Assembly (NCBI GenBank): GCA_025997875.1
Contig: BNVE01000165.1
Span: 1-7,756 of the forward strand
Direction of reading: 5' to 3'
DNA length: 7,756 nucleotides
Origin: Spirochaetia bacterium
Lineage (GTDB): Bacteria; Spirochaetota; Spirochaetia; Treponematales; Breznakiellaceae
In this document: positions 1 to 7,081 of the stretch, one piece after another
Numbering within the stretch: position 1 is the stretch's first letter
How the letters are laid out: every line of letters begins with the position of its first letter
Made by a program: the position numbers and the translations under genes
The notes under the pieces: model-generated
What the model was told of the DNA's origin: nothing
Databases searched by the model: none
The model's input: only the letters and a program-made list of their open reading frames with translations

Positions 1-55
1 TATCATCAATTAAAATTCTTGCTAAATAATACATTTTTTTATCGAATTTTTTCAT
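1..55 (-). CDS. Probable 5' end of a leftward gene, unidentified
   Basis: Reading leftward from an ATG at 55-53, an open frame continues to the window edge (18 codons, beginning MKKFDKKMYYLARILIDD). A Shine-Dalgarno-like GGGAGGG (65-59 on the minus strand) precedes it with short spacing of 3-5 bases, which is the main support for a real start. The peptide is Lys- and hydrophobic-rich, but too little is visible to name a family. It would be divergently transcribed from the small gene at 170, sharing about 114 bases of upstream DNA. It could also be a chance frame in AT-rich sequence. Confidence 0.42.
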   Translation of the reverse strand, partial: MKKFDKKMYYLARILIDD

Positions 56-72
56 TTTCCCTCCCGGTCCTA

Positions 73-129
73 TTGATACACAAGGTATAGCGTGATAGGA
101 TCGGAATGTCCCATAATAAACGCTATAAT
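73..129 (+). promoter_or_regulatory. Candidate promoter(s) for the small plus-strand gene
   Basis: A perfect -10 hexamer TATAAT lies at 124-129, but the sequence 17 bases upstream (TCGGAA, 101-106) is a weak -35. A second possible pair is TTGATA (73-78) with TAGGAT (96-101) at 17-base spacing. A small inverted repeat, TCCTAT (68-73) with ATAGGA (95-100), overlaps the second pair and could be an operator. Start from the TATAAT would give a leader of roughly 34 bases before the ATG at 170. Confidence 0.35.
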
Positions 130-169
130 TTTTTTATTAAACTAAATTCTCTAAAAGGGTACTTGAGTT

Positions 170-370
170 ATGGATGTCTTATCACAGAACGATTTAAATA
201 GTTTATTATCCAATAGTCCAAAGCCGGCACCAAAAGAAGAGCCCGCAAAACCGGTTTTCAAGTTCAAGTTTAATTTCAGCAATATTCCCCAAACCCCTTC
301 CGATCCCTCCTGCGCCCTGACCCAGGATGAATTGAACGAGGTTCTGTCTCACGCCACAAAACTCTTCTAG
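170..370 (+). CDS. Small protein with two FliM-N-terminus-like (CheY-binding-type) motifs
   Basis: A 66-residue protein with ATG at 170, preceded by AGGG (156-159) at 10-base spacing. Residues 4-13 (LSQNDLNSLL) resemble the conserved N-terminal peptide of the flagellar switch protein FliM (LSQ-acidic-hydrophobic-x-x-LL), the segment that binds phosphorylated CheY. Residues 50-59 (LTQDELNEVL) are a second, diverged copy ending close to the C-terminus. Between them is a Pro/Lys-rich linker containing an alternating Lys-Phe stretch (residues 30-36). There is no switch-protein core (no SpoA/CheC-like domain), no signal peptide and no membrane segment. It is not a fragment of full-length FliM, because the second motif replaces the globular domain. 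A role as CheY-P-binding adaptor or decoy is inference from motif similarity only. It is convergent with lon, 14 bases between stop codons. Confidence is good that it is a gene and low for function. Confidence 0.68.
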   Translation: MDVLSQNDLNSLLSNSPKPAPKEEPAKPVFKFKFNFSNIPQTPSDPSCALTQDELNEVLSHATKLF

Positions 371-384
371 GAATATTCTTCGTC

Positions 385-3129
385 TTATTTAGCGTTTTTT
401 ACGTTCTTTTTTGCATTTCCGGCCGGTTTTTTAGCTTCCTTCGGGTGATTTTTGTCCATTTTTCGCAGTATCCCCCCGTCAAAGAGGATTTTGAAGGTCT
501 CGTCGGCGTTTTCCACAAATTCCACCGCAATGGCGTCCCGTACTTCCTTGTCCAGCTCTTCCCAGTCGTCCCGGTTGTCGGCGGGGAGGAGGACCTTTTC
601 CATACCGTTGCGGATGGCGGCCAGGAGCTTTTCCTTAAGGCCGCCGATGGGGAGGATGCGGCCGGTGAGGGTGAGCTCCCCGGTCATGGCGATTCCCGGG
701 CGGGGGGGAATCTGGCAGAGGGTGGAAAGGAGGGAAGCCGCCAGGGTGATCCCTGCGGAAGGGCCGTCCTTGGGGATGGCCCCTTCGGGGACATGGATGT
801 GGAAATCGGTTTTACCCACATCTTCTACCAGGAAATTGTACCGTTCGTGGGCGCTGCGGAGCCAGGAAAGGGCGATACGGGCGCTTTCCTTCATCACGTC
901 TCCTAAATTTCCGGTCATGATCAGCTCCCCGTTCCCCTCAAAGCGGATGGTCTCCACGGGCAGCATGGTGCCCCCCACCTCGGTCCAGGCAAGGCCGTAG
1001 GTGACCCCGATCCGGGCCTCCTTAAAGACTACATCGTTTTTGTACTTCCGCCTGCCCAGGAGTTTTTCCAGGTCCTCCCGGTGAATCGTTTTTTTGAAGG
1101 AGCGCACCGGCTTTTCCGGGTCCTTGCCGTAGTCTTTTTTTACCGCCTCCCGGGCAATGCGCCTGATGCAGCGGGCAATTTCCCGCTTCAGGCTCCGTAC
1201 CCCGGATTCCATGGTCCAGTGGCGGATGATCTCCAGCAGGGCCTCATCCTTAAAGGTGATCTTTGCGGACCCCAGGCTATTTTCTGCCAGTTCCTTGGGT
1301 ACCAGAAACTGTTTGGCAATGGCGAGCTTTTCGTTTTCCCCATAGCCGGGAACTTCGATAATCTCCATCCGGTCAAAGAGGGGGTAGGGGATGGTATGGA
1401 GTGAATTGGCGGTGGTGATAAAGAGGACCTTGGAAAGGTCATAGGGCACTTCCATGTAGTGATCGGTAAAGCTGGAATTCTGCTCCGGGTCCAGCACCTC
1501 CAGCAGGGCCGACGCGGGGTCTCCCCGGAAGTCGCTGGAAAGCTTGTCGATCTCGTCCAGCAGGAACACGGGGTTCATGGCGCCGGCTTTCCGCATGGAC
1601 TGGATGATCTTCCCCGGCAGGGCCCCCACATAGGTCTTCCGGTGTCCCCGGATTTCCGCTTCGTCCCGAACCCCCCCCAGGGAGATCCGCACAAAACGCC
1701 GTCCCAGGGCCCGGGCCACGGATTTTCCCAGGCTTGTTTTCCCGGTCCCCGGGGGACCCACAAAACAGAGTATGGGCCCCTTAATACCGACCTGTTCGGG
1801 CCGGACCTTCGCCGCCGCGCCGGGCTCTCCCCTGCCGGCGGGAGCTTCCGTCCCGGCGTTCACCGGTTGGGATATTTCGGCATGGGCAGATGCATCAATG
1901 GCCCCGGGGGTGTCCGCTCCGGCTTGCTCCAGGTTGGCGGTAAGCTGCCTGACGGCGATAAATTCCAGGATACGTTCTTTTGCCTTACGCATGTCGAAGT
2001 GATCTTCATCGAGGATCTTTTCCGCTTCCGCAAGATCCACCGAATCGGGACTGTATTCACTCCAGGGGAGATCGGAGATCCATTCAAGGTAACCCCGGAG
2101 CACCCCTGCCTCGGGGGACATGGACTGGAGTTTCCGCAGCCGGGTTATTTCCTTCCGGGCCTTGGCCATCACCTCCGGGGGGGGATTCTTTTCTTCAATG
2201 GCCTTTTCGACGTCGGCGAATTCGTCTTCAACGGTATCCTTTCCCAGTTCCTTGTTTATTTCCTTAAGCTGTTCGTGGAGGATGTACTCCCGCTGGTTTT
2301 TTTCCATCCGGCCTTTGACTTTGCCGGTGATATTTTTCTGGATGCCGAAAATCTCGTTTTCCCGCTCCAGTGTCTCAAGGATCGCCTCAAGCCGTTTTGT
2401 CTCGTCCCCGATGGAGAGGAGTTCAAGTTTTTTTTCGGCCTTTACCGCGATGGCGTTGCAGATAAGGTTGGCGAGCCGTTCGGTGTTTTCGGTTTTTTCA
2501 ACCGCCGTAATGGTATCGGTGCTGATTTTTTTTGAAAGTTCCGCGTATTGGGTAAAGGATTTCTGCAGGGTCCGCAGCAGCGCCGCCGTCTCGGTATCCA
2601 AACCGGTATCTCCATCCGCGCCGGCCCCCGGGAAGCCCGGCGCGGATGGTATCGGGATATCCTTCAGGCCGGTAATCTTGACGGGTTCAACCCGGACCAG
2701 ACGGAGCTCATCCTGCTGTATCAGGGACCTGATAAGGGCCCGGTATTCACCCTGCAGAACCACCCGAAAGGTATTGTCGGGGAGTTTTAAATGCTGAATG
2801 ATACGGACCACCGTACCCGTGGGGTATGTTTCCCCCCCCTCCGGTTTAAGGCAGGCCGCAAAGAGCCTTTTGTCCCGTTTTAACGATTCCTCAACGGCGT
2901 TAACCCCCGATTTGTAGGTGATAAATATGGGAATGACCGTATTGGGAAAGAGTACCAGATCCCGTAAGGGAAGCAGGGGAAATTCTTCCGCCAGCTCCTT
3001 TACGTTAAACAAAGCAGAGCCCTTCCCCGGGGCGCCCTGGGGAAGGGGGCTCTGCTTCCGGAATCTAAAGCCCTTGGGACTTTTTCCCCCGAGGGCGGAA
3101 AGGAATTTTGATATACCGCTTTGGGGCAT
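385..3129 (-). CDS. lon: ATP-dependent Lon protease, long form with extra linker segments
   Basis: Cytoplasmic homo-oligomeric AAA+ serine protease that unfolds and degrades damaged and regulatory proteins. The order is an N-terminal LAN domain (about 50-260), a coiled-coil linker, an AAA+ module with Walker A GPPGTGKT (458-465), Walker B LLDEID (523-528), sensor-1 Asn575, probable Arg finger Arg587 and sensor-2 Arg645, then a protease domain with the Ser-Lys dyad Ser791 (KDGPSAG) and Lys834 (GGLKEK). At 914 residues it exceeds the roughly 780 of E. coli Lon. The excess is about 47 N-terminal residues, an insert near 155-180, a Pro/Gly/Ala-rich insert at about 396-448 just before Walker A, and a Lys/Asn-rich tail. 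The ATG lies 2 bases after the clpX stop but has no properly spaced Shine-Dalgarno (AGGG abuts it), so coupling to clpX is likely. A TTG at residue 40 after GGGGAAGG is an alternative start that would remove the extension. Last gene of the operon. Confidence 0.97.
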   Translation of the reverse strand: MPQSGISKFLSALGGKSPKGFRFRKQSPLPQGAPGKGSALFNVKELAEEFPLLPLRDLVLFPNTVIPIFITYKSGVNAVEESLKRDKRLFAACLKPEGGETYPTGTVVRIIQHLKLPDNTFRVVLQGEYRALIRSLIQQDELRLVRVEPVKITGLKDIPIPSAPGFPGAGADGDTGLDTETAALLRTLQKSFTQYAELSKKISTDTITAVEKTENTERLANLICNAIAVKAEKKLELLSIGDETKRLEAILETLERENEIFGIQKNITGKVKGRMEKNQREYILHEQLKEINKELGKDTVEDEFADVEKAIEEKNPPPEVMAKARKEITRLRKLQSMSPEAGVLRGYLEWISDLPWSEYSPDSVDLAEAEKILDEDHFDMRKAKERILEFIAVRQLTANLEQAGADTPGAIDASAHAEISQPVNAGTEAPAGRGEPGAAAKVRPEQVGIKGPILCFVGPPGTGKTSLGKSVARALGRRFVRISLGGVRDEAEIRGHRKTYVGALPGKIIQSMRKAGAMNPVFLLDEIDKLSSDFRGDPASALLEVLDPEQNSSFTDHYMEVPYDLSKVLFITTANSLHTIPYPLFDRMEIIEVPGYGENEKLAIAKQFLVPKELAENSLGSAKITFKDEALLEIIRHWTMESGVRSLKREIARCIRRIAREAVKKDYGKDPEKPVRSFKKTIHREDLEKLLGRRKYKNDVVFKEARIGVTYGLAWTEVGGTMLPVETIRFEGNGELIMTGNLGDVMKESARIALSWLRSAHERYNFLVEDVGKTDFHIHVPEGAIPKDGPSAGITLAASLLSTLCQIPPRPGIAMTGELTLTGRILPIGGLKEKLLAAIRNGMEKVLLPADNRDDWEELDKEVRDAIAVEFVENADETFKILFDGGILRKMDKNHPKEAKKPAGNAKKNVKNAK
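1819..1857. repeat. GC-rich nested inverted repeat inside the pre-Walker-A insert of lon
   Basis: Outer arms GCCGGG (1819-1824) and CCCGGC (1852-1857) enclose inner arms GCTCTCCC (1824-1831) and GGGAGC (1840-1845), which pair with a two-base bulge. The outer and inner arms share base 1824. It lies wholly within the Lon segment (residues 396-448) that has no counterpart in E. coli Lon. Confidence 0.5.
2612..2649. repeat. Perfect 13-bp inverted repeat inside lon
   Basis: Left arm CCATCCGCGCCGG (2612-2624) and right arm CCGGCGCGGATGG (2637-2649) are exact reverse complements around a 12-base GC-rich loop. The palindrome encodes Lon residues 161-173, a Pro/Gly/Ala-rich stretch in the middle of the N-terminal domain region. 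Confidence 0.75.
3012..3057. repeat. Long GC-rich palindrome in the N-terminal extension of lon
   Basis: The left arm 3012-3028 (AAGCAGAGCCC then TTCCCC) pairs with the right arm 3039-3057 over 17 base pairs, interrupted only by a two-base bulge at 3045-3046. The loop (3029-3038) is itself GC-rich. It encodes Lon residues 25-40. In lon mRNA it would form a very stable hairpin 72 bases after the ATG. There is no following U-run, so it does not look like an intrinsic terminator. Confidence 0.8.
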
Positions 3130-3131
3130 CC

Positions 3132-4385
3132 CTATGCACTTTTCTGGGAGAGGTGAATTTCAGGGGCCTCGGATTTTTCCACCACGTCCTGGGTTATAAT
3201 AACCTGCTTGCTGCCCTCCATGGAGGGGATTTCAAACATGATATCGGTCATGAGTTTTTCCACGATGGCCCGCAGTCCCCGGGCGCCGGTCTTCTGCTTG
3301 ATCGCCGTGTCCGCAATGGCGTTGATGGCCCCTTCGGTGAATTCGAGCTTTACATCGTCGATGGCCAAAGAGGCCTGGTACTGCTTGACGATGGCGTTCC
3401 GGGGTTCGGTGATGATCCGCCTGAGGTCATCCCGCTTGAGTTCTTCCAGGCTCACCGTGATGGGGAGCCGGCCGATGAACTCGGGGATCATGCCGAAGTG
3501 GATAAGATCGTCGGGGTGCAGGGCGTCGTAGAGCTCTTTAAGGTCCTTGGCGCTCTTCTCTTTAGTATCCGCCCCAAAGCCCATGGGGTGCTGCACCACC
3601 CGCTGTTCGATGAATTTTTCCAGCCCCACAAAGGCCCCGCCGCAGATAAAGAGGATGTCCGTGGTGTCGATGCGGATCATCTCCTGGTTGGGGTGCTTCC
3701 TGCCGCCCTGGGGGGGTACGGAGGCGATGGTCCCTTCGATGATCTTGAGCAGCGCCTGCTGAACCCCTTCCCCGGACACATCCCGGGTGATGGAGACGTT
3801 TTCTCCCTTCCGGGCTATCTTGTCGATTTCGTCGATGTAAACGATGCCCCGCTCGGCGGCGGCGATATTGCCCCCGGCGTTCTGTATCAGTTTGAGGAGG
3901 ATATTTTCCACATCCTCCCCCACGTAACCCGCTTCGGTCAGGGTGGTGGCGTCCACGATGGCAAAGGGGACCTTAAGCTTCTTGGCCAGGGTCTTGGCCA
4001 GCAGGGTCTTGCCGGTGCCGGTAGGGCCTATCAAAAGGACATTGGACTTTTCGATCTCAACGTCATCGGGCTCCTTGGCGGGGTTGGCTATCCGCTTGTA
4101 GTGGTTGTAGACCGCCACGGAAAGGGCCTTCTTGGCGTTTTCCTGGCCGATGATGAACTGGTCCAGGTAGCTTTTGATTTCCCTGGGGGTGGGGATGTCC
4201 CCGGTAAACTGGGTGGAAAGTTCGTGGTCCTCTTCGGAGAGAATCTTGCGGCACACTTCGACGCATTCATCGCAGATAAACACATCGTTGGGCCCGGCGA
4301 TAAGCCGCCTGGCCATGTCGGCGCTTTTTCCGCAGAATGAACATGAGCGTTCAAAGCCGCCTGAACCGTTACGCAATTTTGCCAT
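3132..4385 (-). CDS. clpX: ClpX, ATP-dependent unfoldase subunit of ClpXP
   Basis: Hexameric AAA+ unfoldase that recognises tagged or damaged proteins and threads them into ClpP. The 417 residues match the usual family length. The N-terminal zinc-binding domain has Cys15, Cys18, Cys38 and Cys41. Walker A is GPTGTGKT (120-127) and Walker B ends in Asp185-Glu186. The GYVG pore loop is at 153-156 and a second pore loop with Arg229-Lys230-His231 follows. The Arg finger is Arg306 (EFIGR) and sensor-2 is Arg369 (GARG). The ClpP-docking loop, IGF in E. coli, reads MGF here (268-270). The ATG start is well supported by GAGGG (4396-4392) at 6-base spacing. The gene overlaps the end of clpP by 17 bases and ends 2 bases before lon, indicating one polycistronic message with coupled translation. 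Confidence 0.98.
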   Translation of the reverse strand: MAKLRNGSGGFERSCSFCGKSADMARRLIAGPNDVFICDECVEVCRKILSEEDHELSTQFTGDIPTPREIKSYLDQFIIGQENAKKALSVAVYNHYKRIANPAKEPDDVEIEKSNVLLIGPTGTGKTLLAKTLAKKLKVPFAIVDATTLTEAGYVGEDVENILLKLIQNAGGNIAAAERGIVYIDEIDKIARKGENVSITRDVSGEGVQQALLKIIEGTIASVPPQGGRKHPNQEMIRIDTTDILFICGGAFVGLEKFIEQRVVQHPMGFGADTKEKSAKDLKELYDALHPDDLIHFGMIPEFIGRLPITVSLEELKRDDLRRIITEPRNAIVKQYQASLAIDDVKLEFTEGAINAIADTAIKQKTGARGLRAIVEKLMTDIMFEIPSMEGSKQVIITQDVVEKSEAPEIHLSQKSA

Positions 4386-4983
4386 TTTTTTCCCTCGTTA
4401 AGACCGAATCCGCAACGCCGTAGGAGACGGCATCGTCGGCGGACATATAAAAGTCCCTCTCCATATCAACGGCAATCCGCTCGATATCTTTACCCGTGTG
4501 ATGGGCAAAATAGTCGATGGTAAGCTTTTTAAGGCGTATGATCTCCCGGGACTGTATGCCGATATCCCGGGCCTGGCCCTGCGCGCCCCCCCAGGGCTGA
4601 TGCATCAGCACCCGGGAAGAGGGGAGTACCATCCGCTTACCCGGCGCGCCTGCGGTGAGGATCAGGGCGGCCATGCTGGCGGCCTGGCCCAGGCAGATGG
4701 TCTGTACATCACTCTTGACGTACTGAATGGTATCGTAAATGGCAAGCCCCGCAGTCACGGAGCCCCCGGGGGAATTGATGTAAAGGTTGATGTCCTTTTC
4801 CGTATCCTGGCCGTCCAGAAAGAGGAGCTGGGCCACCACCAGGTCTGCGGTAAGATCGTTTATCTCCCCGTCAAGGAAAACAATGCGGTCTTTTAACAGC
4901 CGGGAATAGATATCGTAGGACCGTTCCCCGGAACCGCTCTGTTCAATAACATAGGGTACCAGGGTGTTCATTTTTTCATTCAT
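4369..4983 (-). CDS. clpP: ClpP, proteolytic subunit of the Clp protease
   Basis: Serine peptidase that assembles into a double-ring tetradecamer and degrades polypeptides fed by ClpX. The catalytic triad is Ser103 (GQAASMAA), His128 (MHQPWGG) and Asp177 (ERDFYM), with the same spacing as the E. coli triad and offset by eight residues. The 204-residue length is normal. The N-terminus is short, and the ATG used here has no clear Shine-Dalgarno. A second in-frame ATG at residue 5 (4971-4969) is an equally possible start. The conserved segment [20 protein letters not shown] starts at residue 8, so both choices keep the mature protein. It begins 9 bases after the tig stop and ends inside clpX. 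Confidence 0.98.
   Translation of the reverse strand: MNEKMNTLVPYVIEQSGSGERSYDIYSRLLKDRIVFLDGEINDLTADLVVAQLLFLDGQDTEKDINLYINSPGGSVTAGLAIYDTIQYVKSDVQTICLGQAASMAALILTAGAPGKRMVLPSSRVLMHQPWGGAQGQARDIGIQSREIIRLKKLTIDYFAHHTGKDIERIAVDMERDFYMSADDAVSYGVADSVLTREKNGKIA
4392..4396 (-). promoter_or_regulatory. clpX ribosome binding site inside clpP
   Basis: GAGGG on the minus strand, 6 bases before the clpX ATG (4385-4383), lies within the last codons of clpP and fixes the overlapping start of clpX. Confidence 0.75.
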
Positions 4984-4992
4984 GATAATAAT

Positions 4993-6366
4993 CTAACCAT
5001 TATTTGCCATCAGGTCCAGATAATTTTCCTTTTTACCCGGCTTTATGGTGTTTTCCGCCAATAAAATGTCGAAAAGTTTCTTTTCTTTGACATCTTCCTT
5101 AAGATACTCCTTCATGTTCTCCTGCTCATAGTACTTTTTGACCTCATCCAGGGGGACGTTTTCTTCCCGGGCCGTGTTTTCAATCTGCTTTTCCACTTCC
5201 TCGTCGGAGGCTTCCAGCTTGAGCTCTTCCATCAGGGTTTCCACGATGAGCCGGGAGTGGAGGGCCTTGGCGGCGTCGGGCCGCCATTCATCCTGGATTT
5301 CCTCCGCGGTTTTGCCGGTCCTGCCCATCATTTTGACCATCTCTTCCACCGAAGTTCCAAAACGCCGGGCCAGATTCCGCCACCGGGAATCCAGCTCTAT
5401 GCGGACCATGGACTCGGGTATCTCCACCGGGGTATCGGCGACGATTTTTTCCAGCAGATTATTGATCTTGATGTCCCGCAGCCGTTTTTCCAGGGTTTTG
5501 GTCAGCCGTTCCCGGATATTGTTTTTAAGGTCATCCAGGGTCTTGTATTTTTCATCCACATCCTGGGCAAGGTCGTCGTCCAGGTCGGGGAGCTGCCGCT
5601 CTTTAAGAGCCGTCAGGGTAACCCGGATTTTTTTGGTCTGCCCCGCCAGGGTGGAATCGGCGTCATCCGCGGCATAGGTTTTTTCGATATCCCGGGTTTC
5701 ATCCTTCTTCATCCCCGTAATTTCATCGTCGAATTTGTAGATGTTGTACCCCGTACCCAGGGTAAAGACAAAGTCCTGGCGTTCCGTATTGGGCAGAACC
5801 GTTCCGTCCGGGCCGATTTCGCTGTAATTGACGGTGACCACATTGTCCTTTTCCGCCGCCGCGCCGTCATCCCGGTCAAGGACAATGGCGTTCCGGTCCC
5901 GGATGGTCTCCAGTTCCCGGCTGATGTCCTCGTCGGAGATGGCCACATCGGGGGCTTCCGCCTCCAGGCCCTTCCATTTCCCCACGGTCACCTTGGGGAG
6001 CACATCGTAAACCACCGAAAAGACCAGATCATTGTCAAAGTCCAGCTTGAGGGATTCCTCGTCCTGAATCCGGGGGGTGGAGTAGGGCAGGGGCCGGTCG
6101 TCCCGGCTCAAGGTTTCGTCCTGGAAAACATCGCTTACGGACTTTTCGATAATGGTCCCCAGGGCTTCCCCCTTCAGGGCTTCCCCGAATTTGCGGACCA
6201 GCACTTCCCGGGGCACCTTCCCCTTGCGGAAGCCCGGCAGCTGGATGTTCTTGCTGTAATCCTTCAGCAGTTCATCGTACCGGGAACGGACATCGTCCTT
6301 TCCCACGGTCAGGGTGAGTTTTACGCTTGAATGTTCAAGGCGGGTAAATTCTTTGGATACGGCCAC
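4993..6366 (-). CDS. tig: Trigger factor, ribosome-associated chaperone and prolyl isomerase
   Basis: Binds at the ribosomal exit tunnel and shields nascent chains. The N-terminal ribosome-binding domain has the signature GFRKGKVP (45-52). A FKBP-like peptidyl-prolyl isomerase domain follows at about 174-255 (VTVNYSEIGPDG onward). The helical C-terminal chaperone arms extend to 457. Its length and order are typical. The start is GTG (6366-6364), chosen because GAGG (6376-6373) sits 6 bases upstream and the protein begins with the expected short lead into the ribosome-binding domain. It is the first protein gene of the tig-clpP-clpX-lon operon. Only 42 bases separate it from tRNA-Leu on the same strand, and I see no convincing promoter or terminator in that gap, so readthrough from the tRNA promoter is likely. 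Confidence 0.97.
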   Translation of the reverse strand: MAVSKEFTRLEHSSVKLTLTVGKDDVRSRYDELLKDYSKNIQLPGFRKGKVPREVLVRKFGEALKGEALGTIIEKSVSDVFQDETLSRDDRPLPYSTPRIQDEESLKLDFDNDLVFSVVYDVLPKVTVGKWKGLEAEAPDVAISDEDISRELETIRDRNAIVLDRDDGAAAEKDNVVTVNYSEIGPDGTVLPNTERQDFVFTLGTGYNIYKFDDEITGMKKDETRDIEKTYAADDADSTLAGQTKKIRVTLTALKERQLPDLDDDLAQDVDEKYKTLDDLKNNIRERLTKTLEKRLRDIKINNLLEKIVADTPVEIPESMVRIELDSRWRNLARRFGTSVEEMVKMMGRTGKTAEEIQDEWRPDAAKALHSRLIVETLMEELKLEASDEEVEKQIENTAREENVPLDEVKKYYEQENMKEYLKEDVKEKKLFDILLAENTIKPGKKENYLDLMANNG

Positions 6367-6370
6367 AATA

Positions 6371-6376
6371 TTCCTC
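6371..6376 (-). promoter_or_regulatory. tig ribosome binding site, decides the GTG start
   Basis: GAGGAA on the minus strand lies just upstream of GTG at 6366, with 6 bases from the end of GAGG to the start codon. No in-frame ATG at a comparable position gives a better match. Confidence 0.7.
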
Positions 6377-6408
6377 GCTAAAAATGAGTAAATTCAGGAT
6401 CATTGGAA

Positions 6409-6489
6409 TGCGAGAGACGGGACTCGAACCCGTAAACCAAAGGCACCAGCTCCTAAGGCTGGCGTGTCTACCAATTTCACCACTCTCGC
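6409..6489 (-). tRNA. tRNA-Leu, anticodon UAG
   Basis: The acceptor stem GCGAGAG/CTCTCGC closes exactly, with discriminator A (6409). The anticodon stem CCAGC/GCTGG holds loop CTTAGGA with anticodon TAG at 6455-6453, reading CUN leucine codons. The T arm ACGGG-TTCGAGT-CCCGT is canonical, and the expanded variable region fits a class II leucine tRNA. The length is 81 bases. The 3' CCA is not encoded (ATT follows), so it must be added enzymatically. It lies directly upstream of tig. Confidence 0.96.
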
Positions 6490-6536
6490 GCTGGTTTCCA
6501 GGCCTTTGAGAAGGATAATCCCGTTATTCTCAGGAT

Positions 6537-6566
6537 AATTTAGCAGGTTTTACCGGATTGTATCAA
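6537..6566 (-). promoter_or_regulatory. Promoter for tRNA-Leu, possibly reading into tig
   Basis: On the minus strand the -35 is TTGATA (6566-6561) and the -10 is TAAATT (6542-6537), with an 18-base spacer. This gives a start near 6530, about 40 bases before the mature tRNA. It overlaps the 3' end of the broken NYN gene, so the last codons of that frame coincide with promoter DNA. Confidence 0.5.
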
Positions 6567-7055
6567 GCCCCTGCCTGACTCCCGCAGGGATATAAAAATG
6601 ATACTGCTGGCTATACGGTTAAAGCTTACCCAGGCAACATCCAGCCCTATCTTAATATCAACCCCTTTTTGCTTCAGATTAGGGATAAAACAGGAATCAG
6701 TGAGCGGGTTCATGCCATAACATGACGGTTTGAGTGTCCACCCGTTAAAAGATAACATTCCTTCCCTAACCGCAAAGAAAGGGAGCAATTTTATCTCTTT
6801 TATAAGGTTTACCCCTTTAGCATACTGCGGATTTGCGTCAAAATTATAGGCTCCGTGCGTTATGGGGAGGGATGTCCGTTCGGAACATGGTTTGCAGTCA
6901 TAGAAATATACCCGATAATTTCTATCGGGAATGTTCAATATGCCAAGAGTATTAATAACAAATTGTTGGATTTCAGGGGCCGAAATATCCCTTCTCTTTG
7001 CTGAACGGAATTTCTTTCGGATGAAAGCGCCGTCAATCATTACAGCGGTATCCAT
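6540..7055 (-). pseudogene. Truncated NYN-domain (LabA/DUF88-like) nuclease gene
   Basis: The frame encodes 171 residues from the ATG at 7055-7053, chosen because GGGGGA (7070-7065) lies 9 bases upstream. Earlier in-frame ATGs at 7064 and 7100 abut that site or fall inside a leader hairpin. The protein opens with the PIN-like motif AVMIDGAF (Asp8) and later has KGVDIKIGLDVAW (Asp133, Asp139), both typical of NYN-domain RNases, metal-dependent nucleases related to PIN domains. After SSIIFIS (150-156) the family normally continues with a Gly-Asp-Ser-Asp motif supplying the last acidic residue, then a C-terminal half. Here the frame runs instead into about 15 unrelated residues and stops. Homology ends at a small palindrome (6569-6589). 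The catalytic site is therefore incomplete, and the gene is probably inactive. Base composition is more AT-rich than the adjacent operon. Family call is confident; pseudogene status is likely. Confidence 0.75.
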
Positions 7056-7081
7056 GATTTCCATTCCCCCATAAAAAATAT

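Noticed and set aside
371..440. Bidirectional terminator between the small gene and lon
   Set aside because: There are T-rich stretches and a short GAATATTC palindrome, but no GC-rich stem followed by a U-run on either strand.
1459..2535. Long plus-strand open frame of 358 codons opposite lon
   Set aside because: It is a mirror of GC-rich lon coding sequence. The minus-strand frame carries all Lon motifs, and this translation has no recognisable domain.
3012..3057. Hairpin as an intrinsic terminator between clpX and lon
   Set aside because: The stem is strong but neither strand has a following T-run, and it lies within the open frame of lon.
3108..4340. 410-codon plus-strand open frame opposite clpX
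   Set aside because: Shadow of clpX codon bias. The composition is repetitive Gly/Asp/Val and no family pattern is seen.
5257..6330. 357-codon plus-strand open frame opposite tig
   Set aside because: Antisense shadow of tig, with no start-site support and no domain.
6511..6540. GGATAAT direct repeats and a TGAGA/TCTCA stem before tRNA-Leu
   Set aside because: The pairing is short and bulged with no U-run. It probably lies within the tRNA leader without a clear role.
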